From Amorphus coralli DSM 19760 (lineage in GTDB: Bacteria > Pseudomonadota > Alphaproteobacteria > Rhizobiales > Amorphaceae), in assembly GCF_000374525.1 (NCBI RefSeq), contig NZ_KB894576.1, positions 62,001 to 126,000 of the forward strand: a DNA stretch of 64,000 bases, written 5' to 3'. The notes beneath the pieces are model-generated. The model made no database searches and was not told the origin of the DNA. It was given only the letters and a program-made list of their open reading frames with translations. Below are positions 1 to 9,953 of this stretch, piece by piece. Position numbers and translations under genes: made by a program. Position 1 is the first letter of the stretch, and every line of letters starts with the position of its first letter.

Positions 1-319
1 GCGTGGTGGCCAGCGCGATCACGCCCAGCAGCACCGAGGCGTCGTCTGCAAAGCCGATGCCGAGCAGCAGGTCCGGGATCATGTCCGTCGGCAGCACGAA
101 ATAACCAAGCGCGCCGAACAGCATCGCGCGCACGCGGATCGGCGTCTTCGGATCCAGCGCGCAATAGTAGGCGGCCACCAGATCCTCGACGAACGGGATC
201 TGGCCCACCGCCCGCTTCAGCGTGTGCCAGAACCGGTTGCGCACGACCTCTTCCCGGGCGAAGGGATGCTCCGGCGGCAGGATTTCCGGTTCGGCCTGTT
301 TGCGACGTCGTCCGATCAT
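1..319 (-). CDS. DUF1232 (YkvA-type) membrane protein, C-terminus cut by window edge
   Basis: About 106 codons are visible, read from an ATG at 317-319 and running off the left edge, so the C-terminus is missing. The N-terminus is polar and arginine-rich. It is followed by the DUF1232 core, with segments reading FVEDLVAAYYCALDP and ALGYFVLPTDMIPDLL, then a hydrophobic stretch. The L-P-x-D-x-I-P-D pattern is typical of this small family of poorly understood membrane-associated proteins. Function is unknown. The family assignment is by recognition only. Confidence 0.75.
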   Translation of the reverse strand, partial: MIGRRRKQAEPEILPPEHPFAREEVVRNRFWHTLKRAVGQIPFVEDLVAAYYCALDPKTPIRVRAMLFGALGYFVLPTDMIPDLLLGIGFADDASVLLGVIALATT

Positions 320-364
320 CTGCGATCATTCTCCGTATGTGTGGCGCGGCGTCCGGCGGCGGAC

Positions 365-658
365 TCAGTCGCCAACGAGCGCATTCATCTTGCGCGCCAT
401 GTCCACGTCGAGCGCCGTCAGGCCGCCCGCATCGTGGGTCGACAACGTCACGTCCACCGTCCTATAGACGTTCGACCATTCCGGATGGTGGTCGAACTTC
501 TCGGCGATCAGAGCGACCTGGGTCATGAAGCCGAACGCCTCCCGGAAGTTTCGGAAGGTGAAGGTTCGCGTGATCGCGTCGCGCCCGTCGACCGGCGTCC
601 AGCCGGCCAGCGAGGACAGCGCCTCCTCGCGCTCCGAGGCGGTCAGTCGATCAGCCAT
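365..658 (-). CDS. phhB: 4a-hydroxytetrahydrobiopterin dehydratase (pterin-4a-carbinolamine dehydratase)
   Basis: This 97-residue protein is full length for the PCD/DCoH family. It carries the diagnostic HHPEW motif at residues 57-61 and a further histidine at 75, which form the dehydratase site. The enzyme dehydrates 4a-hydroxytetrahydropterin, regenerating the pterin cofactor of phenylalanine hydroxylase. No phenylalanine hydroxylase gene is visible nearby. In many bacteria without it the protein may serve another pterin role, for example in molybdopterin metabolism; that is family knowledge, not shown here. The gene is divergent from the phosphatase gene at 794. Confidence 0.9.
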   Translation of the reverse strand: MADRLTASEREEALSSLAGWTPVDGRDAITRTFTFRNFREAFGFMTQVALIAEKFDHHPEWSNVYRTVDVTLSTHDAGGLTALDVDMARKMNALVGD

Positions 659-793
659 GAAACGTTCTCCGTGGTCTTCGAGACTTCAGATGGGGACGCT
701 ATCGGTGAACGTCGAGGGGCCAATCCCCGTTCCCCGAAGGTCCATCGGGGCGCGCGGCGTCCTCCCAACCCAGCGCCCTGAGGTGGAAACGTC

Positions 794-1267
794 ATGTCCA
801 ACGAGGCCGTCCGGTCGATCCTGTTCGTCTGCCTCGGCAACATCTGCCGATCCCCCATCGCCGCGGGCGTGATGCGGTCGCTCGTCGCCGATGCCCAGCC
901 GCCGATTGCCGTGGATTCGGCCGGTGTCGGCCCCTGGCACGTGGGCAAGGCCCCGGATGGTCGCGCCATCGCCACGGCCCAGCGCCGCGGTGTCGACCTG
1001 GCCGACGACCGGGCCCGGATGCTTGCGGAGGACGATTTCCGGACCTTCGACCTGATCCTGGCCATGGACGCGCAGGTGCTGGCCGACGTCTGGCAGCGCG
1101 CGCCGGCCGACGCCACCGCGCAGATCGGCCTGTTCCGCAAGGTGGCCGAAGACGTCGATCGCGACGTCGACGATCCCTACTATGGCGGTGATGACGGCTT
1201 CGAGCGGGTCTACGACGAGATCGAGACGGCCGCGAAAACCCTGCTGGAAAACCTGCCGCGAAACTGA
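794..1267 (+). CDS. Low-molecular-weight protein-tyrosine phosphatase
   Basis: A 157-residue cytosolic phosphatase. The active-site loop C-X5-R-S is at residues 13-20 (CLGNICRS). The general-acid aspartate lies in the D-P-Y-Y motif at 127-130. These two elements define the LMW-PTP fold, which hydrolyses phosphotyrosine and, in some members, phosphoarginine. No tyrosine-kinase or exopolysaccharide genes are adjacent, so the substrate cannot be inferred. The start is an ATG about 8 bases after a GAGG-type Shine-Dalgarno. Its stop is 13 bases from the convergent pcaB stop. Confidence 0.92.
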   Translation: MSNEAVRSILFVCLGNICRSPIAAGVMRSLVADAQPPIAVDSAGVGPWHVGKAPDGRAIATAQRRGVDLADDRARMLAEDDFRTFDLILAMDAQVLADVWQRAPADATAQIGLFRKVAEDVDRDVDDPYYGGDDGFERVYDEIETAAKTLLENLPRN

Positions 1268-1280
1268 CCCTCGTCGGCCT

Positions 1281-2591
1281 CTAGCCGTCTCCCCGGGCCT
1301 CGGCCAGCACCCGGTCGATGAAGGCGTCCGCCACCCCCAGGTGAGCGGCCGGGTCGGAAAAGGCCGACCAGTCGATGGGCGCGTCGGTCAGCTCCGACAG
1401 GGCCTCGGCGAGATCCTTGCCGCTCTGCGTGGCCTTTTTCACCAGCCCCTGGGCCTCCTCCCGCGGCATGTGCTGCGACAGGACGAAGCTTGCCGCCTCG
1501 GCAAGCGTCGGCCCGCCGGCCCGCGCCGCCATGGCGTCCTCCACCACGACGAGCGCCCCCAGAAGATCGATGGCGTGCAGCAGCGCGCCGCCCGTGGCGG
1601 CCGCCATTTCCGGCAGCGTCGCCCATTCCACCGACCAGGCCGCACCGTCACGCTCCTCCGCGTGGATGGCGCCCTGCGCAAGCGTACCGAGACTGCCGGC
1701 GGTGAACCGGGCAAGCGCGACCAGAAGCTCCGCCGACACCGGGTTCGCCTTCTGCGGCATGGTCGACGAGCCGCCGCCCGACCCGGGCCTGAGCTCCGCC
1801 ACCTCGCTGCGCGCCAGGAGCGCGACATCGGTGCCGATCTTGCCGAGGCTGGCCGTCACGCCCGCCAGCCATGCCCCGCACTCGAGAATCCCGTCGCGCT
1901 GGGTGTGCCACGGCATCGGCGGCACGCAGAGGCCGAGCTCCTGCGCCAGTCCCTGCATCACCCGCACGCCATCGGCGCCGATCGCCGACGCGGTTCCGCC
2001 GGCGCCCCCGAACTGCACCATCAGGATGCGCGGCCGGGCCTGGCGGAGCCGGTCCCGGTGGCGCAGCAGCGGTGCAAGCCAGCCGGCCGCGCGCAGGCCG
2101 AACGTGGTCGGTACGGCAATCTGGGTGCGGGTCCGCGCCGCCATCACCGTGCCGCGGTGGCGCTCGGCCATGTCCGCGAGACATTCGATCAGCCGGTCGA
2201 GATGCGCTTCCAGCCGGTCGAGAACATCCGCCAGCCGAATGGCCAGCGCGGTGTCGACCACGTCCTGGCTGGTGGCGCCCCAGTGAACGAACTGCGCCGC
2301 TTCGCCGCCCACACGTTTTCGCAGATCCTTGACCAGACCGGGCAGGACGACGCCGGCGCTTCTGGTCCCCTCCGCCAGGGTCGCCGGATCGACCACCGCC
2401 CCGTCGAGTGCGGCGTCGATGGTCTCGGCCGCAGCCGCAGGGATCACCCCCAGCCGGCCTTCCACCCGCGCCAGCGCGCGTTCCACCCGGATCAGCGCGT
2501 CCAGGTCCGCCGCGTCGGAAAAAGCCGCGACGATCTCGGTGTCCGCGAACAGCGGCCCGAAGACCTGCGACTGAAAGGGGCTGACGGCCAT
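1281..2591 (-). CDS. pcaB: 3-carboxy-cis,cis-muconate cycloisomerase
   Basis: 436 residues from the ATG at 2589-2591. It belongs to the fumarase/aspartase superfamily, with the signature GSSTMPQKANP at residues 274-284 and the upstream GATSQD motif near 105. PcaB converts 3-carboxy-cis,cis-muconate to 4-carboxymuconolactone in the protocatechuate branch of the beta-ketoadipate pathway. The usual partners pcaGHCD are not in the window, so it is either an isolated copy or the cluster is split. Adenylosuccinate lyase is the main alternative, but the PcaB-like N-terminus and the missing purine context argue against it. The open frame continues upstream to 2798 without similarity. Confidence 0.85.
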   Translation of the reverse strand: MAVSPFQSQVFGPLFADTEIVAAFSDAADLDALIRVERALARVEGRLGVIPAAAAETIDAALDGAVVDPATLAEGTRSAGVVLPGLVKDLRKRVGGEAAQFVHWGATSQDVVDTALAIRLADVLDRLEAHLDRLIECLADMAERHRGTVMAARTRTQIAVPTTFGLRAAGWLAPLLRHRDRLRQARPRILMVQFGGAGGTASAIGADGVRVMQGLAQELGLCVPPMPWHTQRDGILECGAWLAGVTASLGKIGTDVALLARSEVAELRPGSGGGSSTMPQKANPVSAELLVALARFTAGSLGTLAQGAIHAEERDGAAWSVEWATLPEMAAATGGALLHAIDLLGALVVVEDAMAARAGGPTLAEAASFVLSQHMPREEAQGLVKKATQSGKDLAEALSELTDAPIDWSAFSDPAAHLGVADAFIDRVLAEARGDG

Positions 2592-2826
2592 GTCGGGATC
2601 CTTACCGGAGTGTGTTCTGTGCCGCGCGGACCCGGTCCGGGCCGTCGCGCGTTGCGCCCGCGTTGCGCGAACATAAGTAGCGGATACCGCGCCCACGTCC
2701 GCCTGTCCAAGGCCGGCGGAAGCCACTATGGTCCGCTGCAACGTCGAATTCTCCGGCCGCAGGCGTGTCTTCCCGCGCGCCGTGCACACCGGTCCCAACC
2801 CGTCCGAGATGCGAGGAGGTCAGACC

Positions 2827-4326
2827 ATGGCCCAGGCCACGATGCAGTCCGTTCGCCCTAAAGGCCCCGAGGGCCTCACCCTTTCCGATCCCTCCCTGTT
2901 CCACACGCAGGCCTATATCGCCGGCGCGTGGGCGGATGCCGACAGCGGCGCCACCATCGAGGTGACCGATCCGGCGACCGGCGCCACCCTCGGGACCATC
3001 CCCGACTGCGGCGCCGCCGAAACGACCCGCGCCATCGAGGCCGCCAACGCCGCCTGGCCGGCCTGGCGTGCGAAGCCGGCCAAGGAGCGCGCCGCGATCC
3101 TGCGCCGCTTCTTCGAACTGATGATGGAGAACCAGGACGACCTCGCCCGGCTGATGACCGCCGAGCAGGGCAAGCCGCTCGCCGAGGCAAAGGGCGAGAT
3201 CGCCTACGCCGCCAGCTTCCTGGAATGGTTCGCCGAGGAGGCCAAGCGCGTCTACGGCGAGACCGTGCCGGCTCCCATGGCCGACCGCCGCATCCTGGTC
3301 ATCAAGCAGCCGATCGGCGTCACCGCCGCCATCACGCCGTGGAATTTCCCGGCCGCGATGATCACCCGCAAGCTCGCCCCGGCGCTGGCGGCCGGTTGCC
3401 CGATGGTCATCAAGCCGTCGGAGTTCACCCCCTATTCCGCACTCGCCCTGTGCGAGCTGGCCGAGCGCGCCGGGGTTCCGGCCGGCGTCGTGTCGGTCAT
3501 CACCGGCGACGCGGCGGCCATCGGCGGCGAGATGACCGCCAACCCGATCGTTCGCAAGCTCTCCTTCACCGGCTCCACCGCCGTGGGCAAGCTCCTGATG
3601 CGCCAGTCCGCCGACACCGTGAAGAAGCTGTCGCTGGAGCTTGGCGGCAACGCGCCCTTCCTGGTCTTCGAGGACGCCGATCTCGACGCCGCCGTCGAGG
3701 GCGCCATCGCCTGCAAGTTCCGCAACGCCGGCCAGACCTGCGTCTGCGCCAACCGGATCTTCGTCCAGTCTTCCGTCTACGACGCCTTCGCGGAAAAGTT
3801 CGCCGCCGCGGCCAAGGCCCAGACCGTCGGCAACGGCTTCGAGGACGGGGTCGTCCAGGGCCCGCTCATCAACGAGAAGGCCGTGGAGAAGGTGGAGCGC
3901 CACATCGCCGATGCCGTCTCCAAGGGCGCGACGGTCCTCACCGGCGGCGACCGGCACGAGCTCGGCCAGACCTTCTTCCAGCCCACCGTGCTGGCCGGCG
4001 TCACGCCGGAAATGGCGGTGATGCGCGAGGAGACCTTCGGCCCGATGGCGCCGCTGTTCTCCTTCGACACCGAGGAAGAGGCGATCGCGCTCGCCAACGA
4101 CACCGAGTTCGGTCTGGCCGCCTACTTCTACGCCCGCGACGTCGGCCGCATCATGCGGGTCGGCGAGGCGCTGGAGTACGGCATCGTCGGCATCAACACC
4201 GGCATCATCTCCACCGAGGTGGCGCCGTTCGGCGGCGTCAAGGAGAGCGGCCTCGGCCGCGAAGGCTCCCACCACGGCATCGATGAGTATCTGGAGATCA
4301 AGTATATGAGCCTCGCCGGGCTCTGA
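2827..4326 (+). CDS. gabD: NAD(P)-dependent succinate-semialdehyde dehydrogenase family
   Basis: 499 residues, aldehyde dehydrogenase superfamily. The general base sits in LELGG (Glu271) and the catalytic thiol in NAGQTC (Cys305), followed by V-C-A-N-R as in GabD. The PWNFP motif (171-175) builds the nucleotide site. The ATG at 2827 is chosen because GAGGAGG lies at 2813-2819; longer frames lack conserved sequence. The enzyme oxidises succinate semialdehyde to succinate, the last step of GABA degradation. No gabT lies alongside, so glutarate-semialdehyde or another small semialdehyde cannot be excluded. Confidence 0.88.
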   Translation: MAQATMQSVRPKGPEGLTLSDPSLFHTQAYIAGAWADADSGATIEVTDPATGATLGTIPDCGAAETTRAIEAANAAWPAWRAKPAKERAAILRRFFELMMENQDDLARLMTAEQGKPLAEAKGEIAYAASFLEWFAEEAKRVYGETVPAPMADRRILVIKQPIGVTAAITPWNFPAAMITRKLAPALAAGCPMVIKPSEFTPYSALALCELAERAGVPAGVVSVITGDAAAIGGEMTANPIVRKLSFTGSTAVGKLLMRQSADTVKKLSLELGGNAPFLVFEDADLDAAVEGAIACKFRNAGQTCVCANRIFVQSSVYDAFAEKFAAAAKAQTVGNGFEDGVVQGPLINEKAVEKVERHIADAVSKGATVLTGGDRHELGQTFFQPTVLAGVTPEMAVMREETFGPMAPLFSFDTEEEAIALANDTEFGLAAYFYARDVGRIMRVGEALEYGIVGINTGIISTEVAPFGGVKESGLGREGSHHGIDEYLEIKYMSLAGL

Positions 4327-4334
4327 TTTTTCCC

Positions 4335-4500
4335 CTCGCGCCGAGTGCGCTTGCGCGCACCGGCTCCGGGTGGGCGCCCTGACTGGGCGGCGCGCGGTCG
4401 CGCGCTGGTGGGAGAGGTACGGACAGGCTAAGGCCGGTTTGCACCGGCCCCACCCAGTTCTCCGCTCATCCCCGCGAAAGCGGGGATCCATAGGGCCTGC
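4335..4500 (+). repeat. Composite intergenic repeat, copy 1
   Basis: One copy of a two-part repeat that recurs near 44.4-44.8 kb. Block A (4335-4384) contains CGCCGAG, a short GC-rich stem and CGGCTCCG. Block B (4387-4490) contains GTCGCGCGCTGGTGGGAG, GGACAGGC and a terminal palindrome CCCCGCGAAAGCGGGGA (4472-4488). The block order is the same as in the copies at 44372-44590 and 44626-44803. There is no reading frame with family resemblance, so it is a non-coding repeat that probably forms hairpins in RNA. Confidence 0.75.
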
Positions 4501-4552
4501 CCGCGAACTCCCGAAGAAACGACGGCTTGCTCCCGAACGCGCCCCAAAACTC

Positions 4553-4701
4553 CGCTCATTCCGGCGAAGGCCGGAATCCAGTTCGGGCGGTTGACCGGGC
4601 CGGCTCGGTGAGAGGATAGGCGCAGCCACCGGCAACGGCCCTCATCCCACCGCGCCGCACGCATCGGATTCGGCAACTGGGTTCCGGCCTTCGCCGGAAC
4701 G
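4553..4701. repeat. Paired extragenic palindromes
   Basis: Two further copies of the short palindrome without the rest of the composite unit. They read ATTCCGGCGAAGGCCGGAAT near 4558-4577 and GTTCCGGCCTTCGCCGGAAC near 4680-4699, and lie in opposite orientations about 100 bases apart. This is the arrangement of REP/BIME-like elements. The remainder of the 420-bp gap between gabD and the next gene shows no gene. Confidence 0.65.
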
Positions 4702-4746
4702 AGCGGCTGGGGAGAGGCCAGTTGTCCATCCGGCTTCTAGCCCCCC

Positions 4747-5589
4747 TCACCCCTCCGGCCGCCCGCCCTTCCCCATCGGCTCGCCGGCGCGCCCGCGGAA
4801 CGGCTGCACCAGCATCCGGTCGAGCCAGAGGTCGCGCCGGGTGCGGAACTCCGGAATGCCGATGGTCATGCCGAGATGGCCGAGCTTCGGCTGCGGCCGG
4901 TAGGTTCCGAGCAGCCGGTCCCACCAGGACAGGTTGAAGCCGAAATTGGTGTGGGTTTCGGACGGGTCGACGGAATGGTGGACCCGGTGCATGTCCGGCG
5001 TCACGACCAGAAACCGGGCGATCCGGTCCAGTTTCGCCGGCAGGCCGACATTGGTGTGGGTGGCCATCGACATGGCGTTCAGCACCACCTCGAACATCAG
5101 CACCGCCGCCGCCGGCGGACCCAGCGCCGCCACCAGCGCCAGCTTGATGCCCATGGAGATCAGGATCTCCAGCGGGTGGAAGCGCAGGCCCGTGGTGACG
5201 TCGATCTCCAGATCGGCGTGGTGCATCCGATGCAGCCGCCACAGCGCCGGCACCGCGTGGAACATCACGTGCTGCAGGTAGATAGCGAGATCGAAGGCGA
5301 GGAAGGAGACGACGAAGGCGAGCCAATACGGCGCCTCCACGAGATTGAACAGGCCGAAACCGCGATCCTCGGCATAGACCGCGAACCCAACCGCCAGCAC
5401 CGGGAACACCAGCCGCAGCACGGCCGTGTCCACCGCCACCAGCACCAGATTGTTCGACCAGCGCAGCAGGCGCGGGATCTCGGCGCGCCGGCGCGGCGCG
5501 GAGAGTTCCCAGGCGGCCAACAGGGCGAGCACGCCGAGGAAGGCGGCCAGCCGGATCAGCGGTTCGTTGGCGAGAAGCGGGTCGGTCAT
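4747..5589 (-). CDS. Sterol desaturase / fatty acid hydroxylase family membrane protein
   Basis: 280 residues, integral membrane di-iron oxygenase family. The eight-histidine signature is visible as HVMFH...HRMHH (about residues 107-122) and HTN...HRVHH near 180-205. There are hydrophobic helices at the N-terminus and around residues 40-100. Members hydroxylate or desaturate lipids such as sterols, carotenoids, alkylglycerols or fatty acids. The bacterial substrate cannot be told from sequence. The gene stands alone between repeats and a flavin reductase on the same strand. Confidence 0.85.
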   Translation of the reverse strand: MTDPLLANEPLIRLAAFLGVLALLAAWELSAPRRRAEIPRLLRWSNNLVLVAVDTAVLRLVFPVLAVGFAVYAEDRGFGLFNLVEAPYWLAFVVSFLAFDLAIYLQHVMFHAVPALWRLHRMHHADLEIDVTTGLRFHPLEILISMGIKLALVAALGPPAAAVLMFEVVLNAMSMATHTNVGLPAKLDRIARFLVVTPDMHRVHHSVDPSETHTNFGFNLSWWDRLLGTYRPQPKLGHLGMTIGIPEFRTRRDLWLDRMLVQPFRGRAGEPMGKGGRPEG

Positions 5590-5719
5590 GGGCGCGGCCG
5601 GTGGTGCATCAGCCTCAACATAGGGCGGCTTGCCGATCTGGGCAGAGCCGGCCGCGCCGTCCAGTGACGTCTCCGTGGCCTGCGCGTGAGGCGTGCCACG
5701 AAGACGACGGGCGCACCCC

Positions 5720-6283
5720 TCAGCCGCGCAGCGGCTTCAAGGCCTCGGCCCAGCGGTGCAGTTCCTTCAGCATCGCGTCGGCACTGTCGATCTGCAGATC
5801 GTTCGGCGTGAACACGCCGTCCTGAATCTGCGGGAACACCATCGGCGCCATGATCGCCTCCGGGATCGGCATCATCTTCAGGGGGCTGAACCAGGTGCGG
5901 GTCGCGTCCGCCGCACGGGTGCCGCCCGAGGCGCCGCCGTAGCTGACGAACGACGCCGGCTTGTAGCCCCATTCCTTGGAGACGTAGGTGAAGGCGTTCA
6001 CCAGCGCCGGCGTCGGGTGATAGTTGTACTCCGGGGTGACGAACACGTAGGCGTCGGCCGCATCCACGCTTTCGGCCCAGCGCTTGGTGTGATCGTGCTT
6101 GTAGTCCTGCATCCGGGGATGCTTCGGCTCGTTGTAGATCGGCAGCTCGAAGTCGGCGAGATCGACGAGGTGCACGTCGAAGTCGCTCTTCTCGCTGGCG
6201 TAGGCCTCGAACCATTTGGCGACGGCGGGGCCGACACGGCCCGGACGGGTGCTGGCGATGATGACGTTCAGGCGAAGGGCCAT
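5720..6283 (-). CDS. NADPH-dependent FMN reductase family protein
   Basis: 187 residues, flavodoxin-like fold. The FMN phosphate loop is STRPGRVG (residues 11-18), and the isoalloxazine-contacting segment is TPEYNYHPTPALVNAF (about 83-98). Members reduce FMN, quinones, azo dyes or chromate. It is divergent from an HxlR regulator at 6410, and an inverted repeat lies between them. That arrangement suggests HxlR control in response to an electrophile, as known for other HxlR/quinone reductase pairs. The inducer is inferred, not shown. Confidence 0.87.
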   Translation of the reverse strand: MALRLNVIIASTRPGRVGPAVAKWFEAYASEKSDFDVHLVDLADFELPIYNEPKHPRMQDYKHDHTKRWAESVDAADAYVFVTPEYNYHPTPALVNAFTYVSKEWGYKPASFVSYGGASGGTRAADATRTWFSPLKMMPIPEAIMAPMVFPQIQDGVFTPNDLQIDSADAMLKELHRWAEALKPLRG

Positions 6284-6346
6284 GGTGGACGTCCTGTCTG
6301 GCTGAGAAAATCGGTCTTGGGAGGCATTCCGCTGCCGGAGCGGGTC

Positions 6347-6365
6347 CGGTATCAGAATGATACCG
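6347..6365. promoter_or_regulatory. Inverted repeat, likely HxlR operator
   Basis: Perfect 8-base arms CGGTATCA and TGATACCG flank a GAA centre. The site lies in the 126-base divergent gap between the flavin reductase and the HxlR gene, 45 bases before the regulator start. Position and symmetry fit a dimeric winged-helix repressor acting on both promoters. The link to this regulator is inference. Confidence 0.65.
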
Positions 6366-6409
6366 CCCTATTCACCAGACCCGGCGCCGCATCGCAAGGA
6401 GGCACATCC

Positions 6410-6793
6410 ATGACCGTCAGGCACACCCATGTGGCCGGCCGCTGCGACCGGGTCGCGCCGGTGCTGGCGCGCATCGGCGACAAGTGGGCGGTACTCGTCG
6501 TGGTGCTGCTCGCCGACGGCCCCGTCCGCTTCAACGAGCTGAAGCGGCGGATCGGCGTGATCTCCCAGCGCATGCTGACCTTCACCCTGCGCGCCCTGGA
6601 GCGCGACGGGCTGGTGGTGCGCACCGTCCACGCCAGCGTGCCGCCGAAGGTGGAATACGCGCTGACGCCGCTCGGCCAGTCGCTGCTGGAACCGATCAGC
6701 CACCTCTCCCAGTGGGCCGTCGACCATGCCGACGAGATCGAAGCGTCGCGTGCGGCGTTCGATGGGGAGGATGCGAGGGAAGTGGCGGAGTAG
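6410..6793 (+). CDS. HxlR family winged-helix transcriptional regulator
   Basis: 127 residues with the HxlR core. The segments IGDKWAVLVV, FNELKRRIGVISQRMLTFTLRALERDGLV and YALTPLGQSL give the winged helix over residues 20-100. The cysteine near the N-terminus (Cys11, in GRCDR) is the type of residue that senses electrophiles in YodB/QorR relatives. The start is an ATG with AAGGAGG at 6396-6402. It is divergent from the flavin reductase and probably regulates it and itself through the palindrome at 6347-6365. Confidence 0.92.
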   Translation: MTVRHTHVAGRCDRVAPVLARIGDKWAVLVVVLLADGPVRFNELKRRIGVISQRMLTFTLRALERDGLVVRTVHASVPPKVEYALTPLGQSLLEPISHLSQWAVDHADEIEASRAAFDGEDAREVAE

Positions 6794-6859
6794 GGACGCG
6801 CTTCAGGTGATGAGCGGGAAGCGGGCGGAAAGCCGGTTCCCGCTTTTCCTCGCCCCGCG

Positions 6860-8134
<1,275 letters not shown>

Positions 8135-8235
8135 CGCCGAACTCTCGCTTGGGTCTGTCGCGCTCGGGCCGGGTCGGATCGGCGAACCCATAGCATGACG
8201 CGGCGGCCTGCACAGCCACCGGCGGGTTCTCCGCC

Positions 8236-9195
8236 CTATGTAGGTCTCCGGGCCGCCTTCGCCACCGGGGCGCGCCGTCGGTAGTTGACCAGCACCAGCC
8301 CGATGAAGACCAGCAGTGCGGCAACGGCGAAGCCCGGCGTCAGCGGCTCGCCCAGGACGAGGATGCCGGCCGCCACGCCGAACACCGGCGTCATGGCGGT
8401 GGCCGCCTGCAGCGGACCCGCGGCATAGCGCGACAAGAGGCTGAACCAGACCAGGTAGGTGACGGCCACCACCCAGACGATCTGGTAGGCAAGCCAGAAG
8501 GCGGCGGATCCCGACACCGGCCAGTGCGGCTCCTCGCCGCGCACCACGGCGAAGACGGCCGCATAAAGGAAGCACATGAAGAGCTGGTAGAGCAGCACCT
8601 TCTCGAACGGCACCGTGCGCAGCACCGACTTGCGCACCGTCAGCGTCTGCCCGGCCCAGAGCGCGCCGGCCAGCACGCAGACCGCATCCGCGACGATGCT
8701 GGACCAGCTCGCCGAGGGCGGCGGCGCGCCCAGCGCCACGGCGACGCCGGCGAAGGAGAAGCCGATGCCCACCCATTGCAGCGCCTTCAGCCGTTCACCC
8801 GGCAGCAGCGCGATGGCCCCCAGCGCCACGAAGAACGGCGCGGTGTAGAGGAACAGGGTGACGCGGCTCGCCTCGGTGTGCTCCAGCGCCAGGTAGAGCA
8901 GCACGAACTCGATGCCGAAGAAGCTGCCCGACAGGATGCCCGGCAAGAGCGAGCGGTCGCGCCGGAAGATCGGCGTGCCGCGGACCCGGGCCCACGCATA
9001 GACTAGCACCATGCCGCCGGCGCAGCGCACCGCCAGCTGGGTCAGCGGCGGGATGTCGACGAGCGCGATCTTGATGGCGACCTGCTGCAGGCCCCAGCTG
9101 GCACACATGACCACGAGAAGCAGGATGATCTTCAGGTCGGGGGCCGGCGCGACAGCCGGCGACGCTGCCAGCGGCGCCGCAGGGGCGGACCTCAT
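8236..9195 (-). CDS. EamA family drug/metabolite transporter (10 TM)
   Basis: 319 residues with about ten hydrophobic helices in two EamA repeats. The first repeat starts near residue 20 ([19 protein letters not shown]) and the second near 165 ([21 protein letters not shown]). The C-terminus is basic and cytoplasmic. The ATG overlaps the stop of the upstream Zur gene by 4 bases (ATGA), so translation is probably coupled. EamA proteins mostly export amino acids and metabolites. Linkage to a zinc regulator raises the possibility of a role in metal homeostasis, which is inference. Confidence 0.88.
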   Translation of the reverse strand: MRSAPAAPLAASPAVAPAPDLKIILLLVVMCASWGLQQVAIKIALVDIPPLTQLAVRCAGGMVLVYAWARVRGTPIFRRDRSLLPGILSGSFFGIEFVLLYLALEHTEASRVTLFLYTAPFFVALGAIALLPGERLKALQWVGIGFSFAGVAVALGAPPPSASWSSIVADAVCVLAGALWAGQTLTVRKSVLRTVPFEKVLLYQLFMCFLYAAVFAVVRGEEPHWPVSGSAAFWLAYQIVWVVAVTYLVWFSLLSRYAAGPLQAATAMTPVFGVAAGILVLGEPLTPGFAVAALLVFIGLVLVNYRRRAPVAKAARRPT

Positions 9196-9677
9196 TCCGA
9201 GTCGGTCCGGCAATGCTCGCAGTGGCCGAAGATTTCCAGCGCCGCGCGGTTCGGCTTGAAGCCGGCAGCGCGCGCCACCGCGTCCACCTTGATGCCCAGG
9301 TCGGAGGCCTTCGCCTCGCCGACCTGCCGGCAGCTCTCGCAGATCAGGAACACCAGCGGCTGCGCGTCGGTGTGGGTCTCCGCGCAGGCGACATAGGCGT
9401 TGAGGCTCTCGATGCGGTGGGCGAGCCCCTCGGCGGTGAGGAAGGTGAGTGCCCGGTAGACGGAAATCGGCGCGGGACGGCTGCCGTCGACCGCCAGCCG
9501 GTCGAGGATCTCGTAGGCGCCCAGCGGCTCGTGGCTTTCCGCCAGCTGTTCCAGCACCGCGCGGCGCATCGTGGACAGCCGCACGCCGCGGTCGCGGCAG
9601 TGCGCCTCGGCGGCCGCCATCGAGGCGCTGGCGCAACGGCGGTGGTCGTGGCTCGGGTCCGGAAAGATGCCGGTCAT
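9192..9677 (-). CDS. zur: Fur family zinc uptake regulator (Zur type)
   Basis: 161 residues from the ATG at 9675-9677. The winged helix spans about residues 20-90 and contains GAYEILDRL and APISVYRALTFL. Metal ligands appear as an N-terminal HDHRRC cluster, ETHTDAQPLVFLICESC and a closing GHCEHC. The SVYRALTFL...HRIESLNA block and the N-terminal histidine-rich stretch match alphaproteobacterial Zur better than Fur or Mur. Zur represses zinc import genes when zinc is bound. The usual znuABC neighbours are absent, and an EamA exporter is coupled instead. Confidence 0.85.
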   Translation of the reverse strand: MTGIFPDPSHDHRRCASASMAAAEAHCRDRGVRLSTMRRAVLEQLAESHEPLGAYEILDRLAVDGSRPAPISVYRALTFLTAEGLAHRIESLNAYVACAETHTDAQPLVFLICESCRQVGEAKASDLGIKVDAVARAAGFKPNRAALEIFGHCEHCRTDSE

Positions 9678-9796
9678 CGCCTGTCTCGATCCTCTGGCGT
9701 CGGTGGACGGCGGAGCCCGATCGCGGCTCCGGTCTGCGGCGCGCCTTCCGCCCCTTCTATCGCGGCCGACCCACAATTGCGAGCATCGCCGCCGGG

Positions 9797-9836
9797 ACGG
9801 CCCTGTCTGTCGCAAAACGGCCCTGTCTGTCGCAAA
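9797..9836. repeat. Exact 20-bp tandem duplication upstream of bdhA
   Basis: The unit ACGGCCCTGTCTGTCGCAAA occurs twice head to tail, at 9797-9816 and 9817-9836, and two more matching bases follow. It sits in the divergent gap between zur (start 9677) and bdhA (start 9954), 118 bases before bdhA. A direct repeat of about two helical turns is the geometry of tandem activator sites. A simple replication duplication would look the same. Confidence 0.8.
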
Positions 9837-9953
9837 ACTGCGTCACTCATTCGGTTGATTGAGCACGAGCCTTGCAAAGAGTAGGGACTTGGGACGCTGA
9901 TAGCGCGGTTCAGGGCCTGGCCCGGACCGGATGACAGAGTGAAGGAGAGCGGC

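Noticed and set aside
2602-4635. A 677-codon open frame antisense to gabD
   Set aside because: Low-complexity G/A/R/D/L translation without any motif. The gabD strand carries all catalytic residues.
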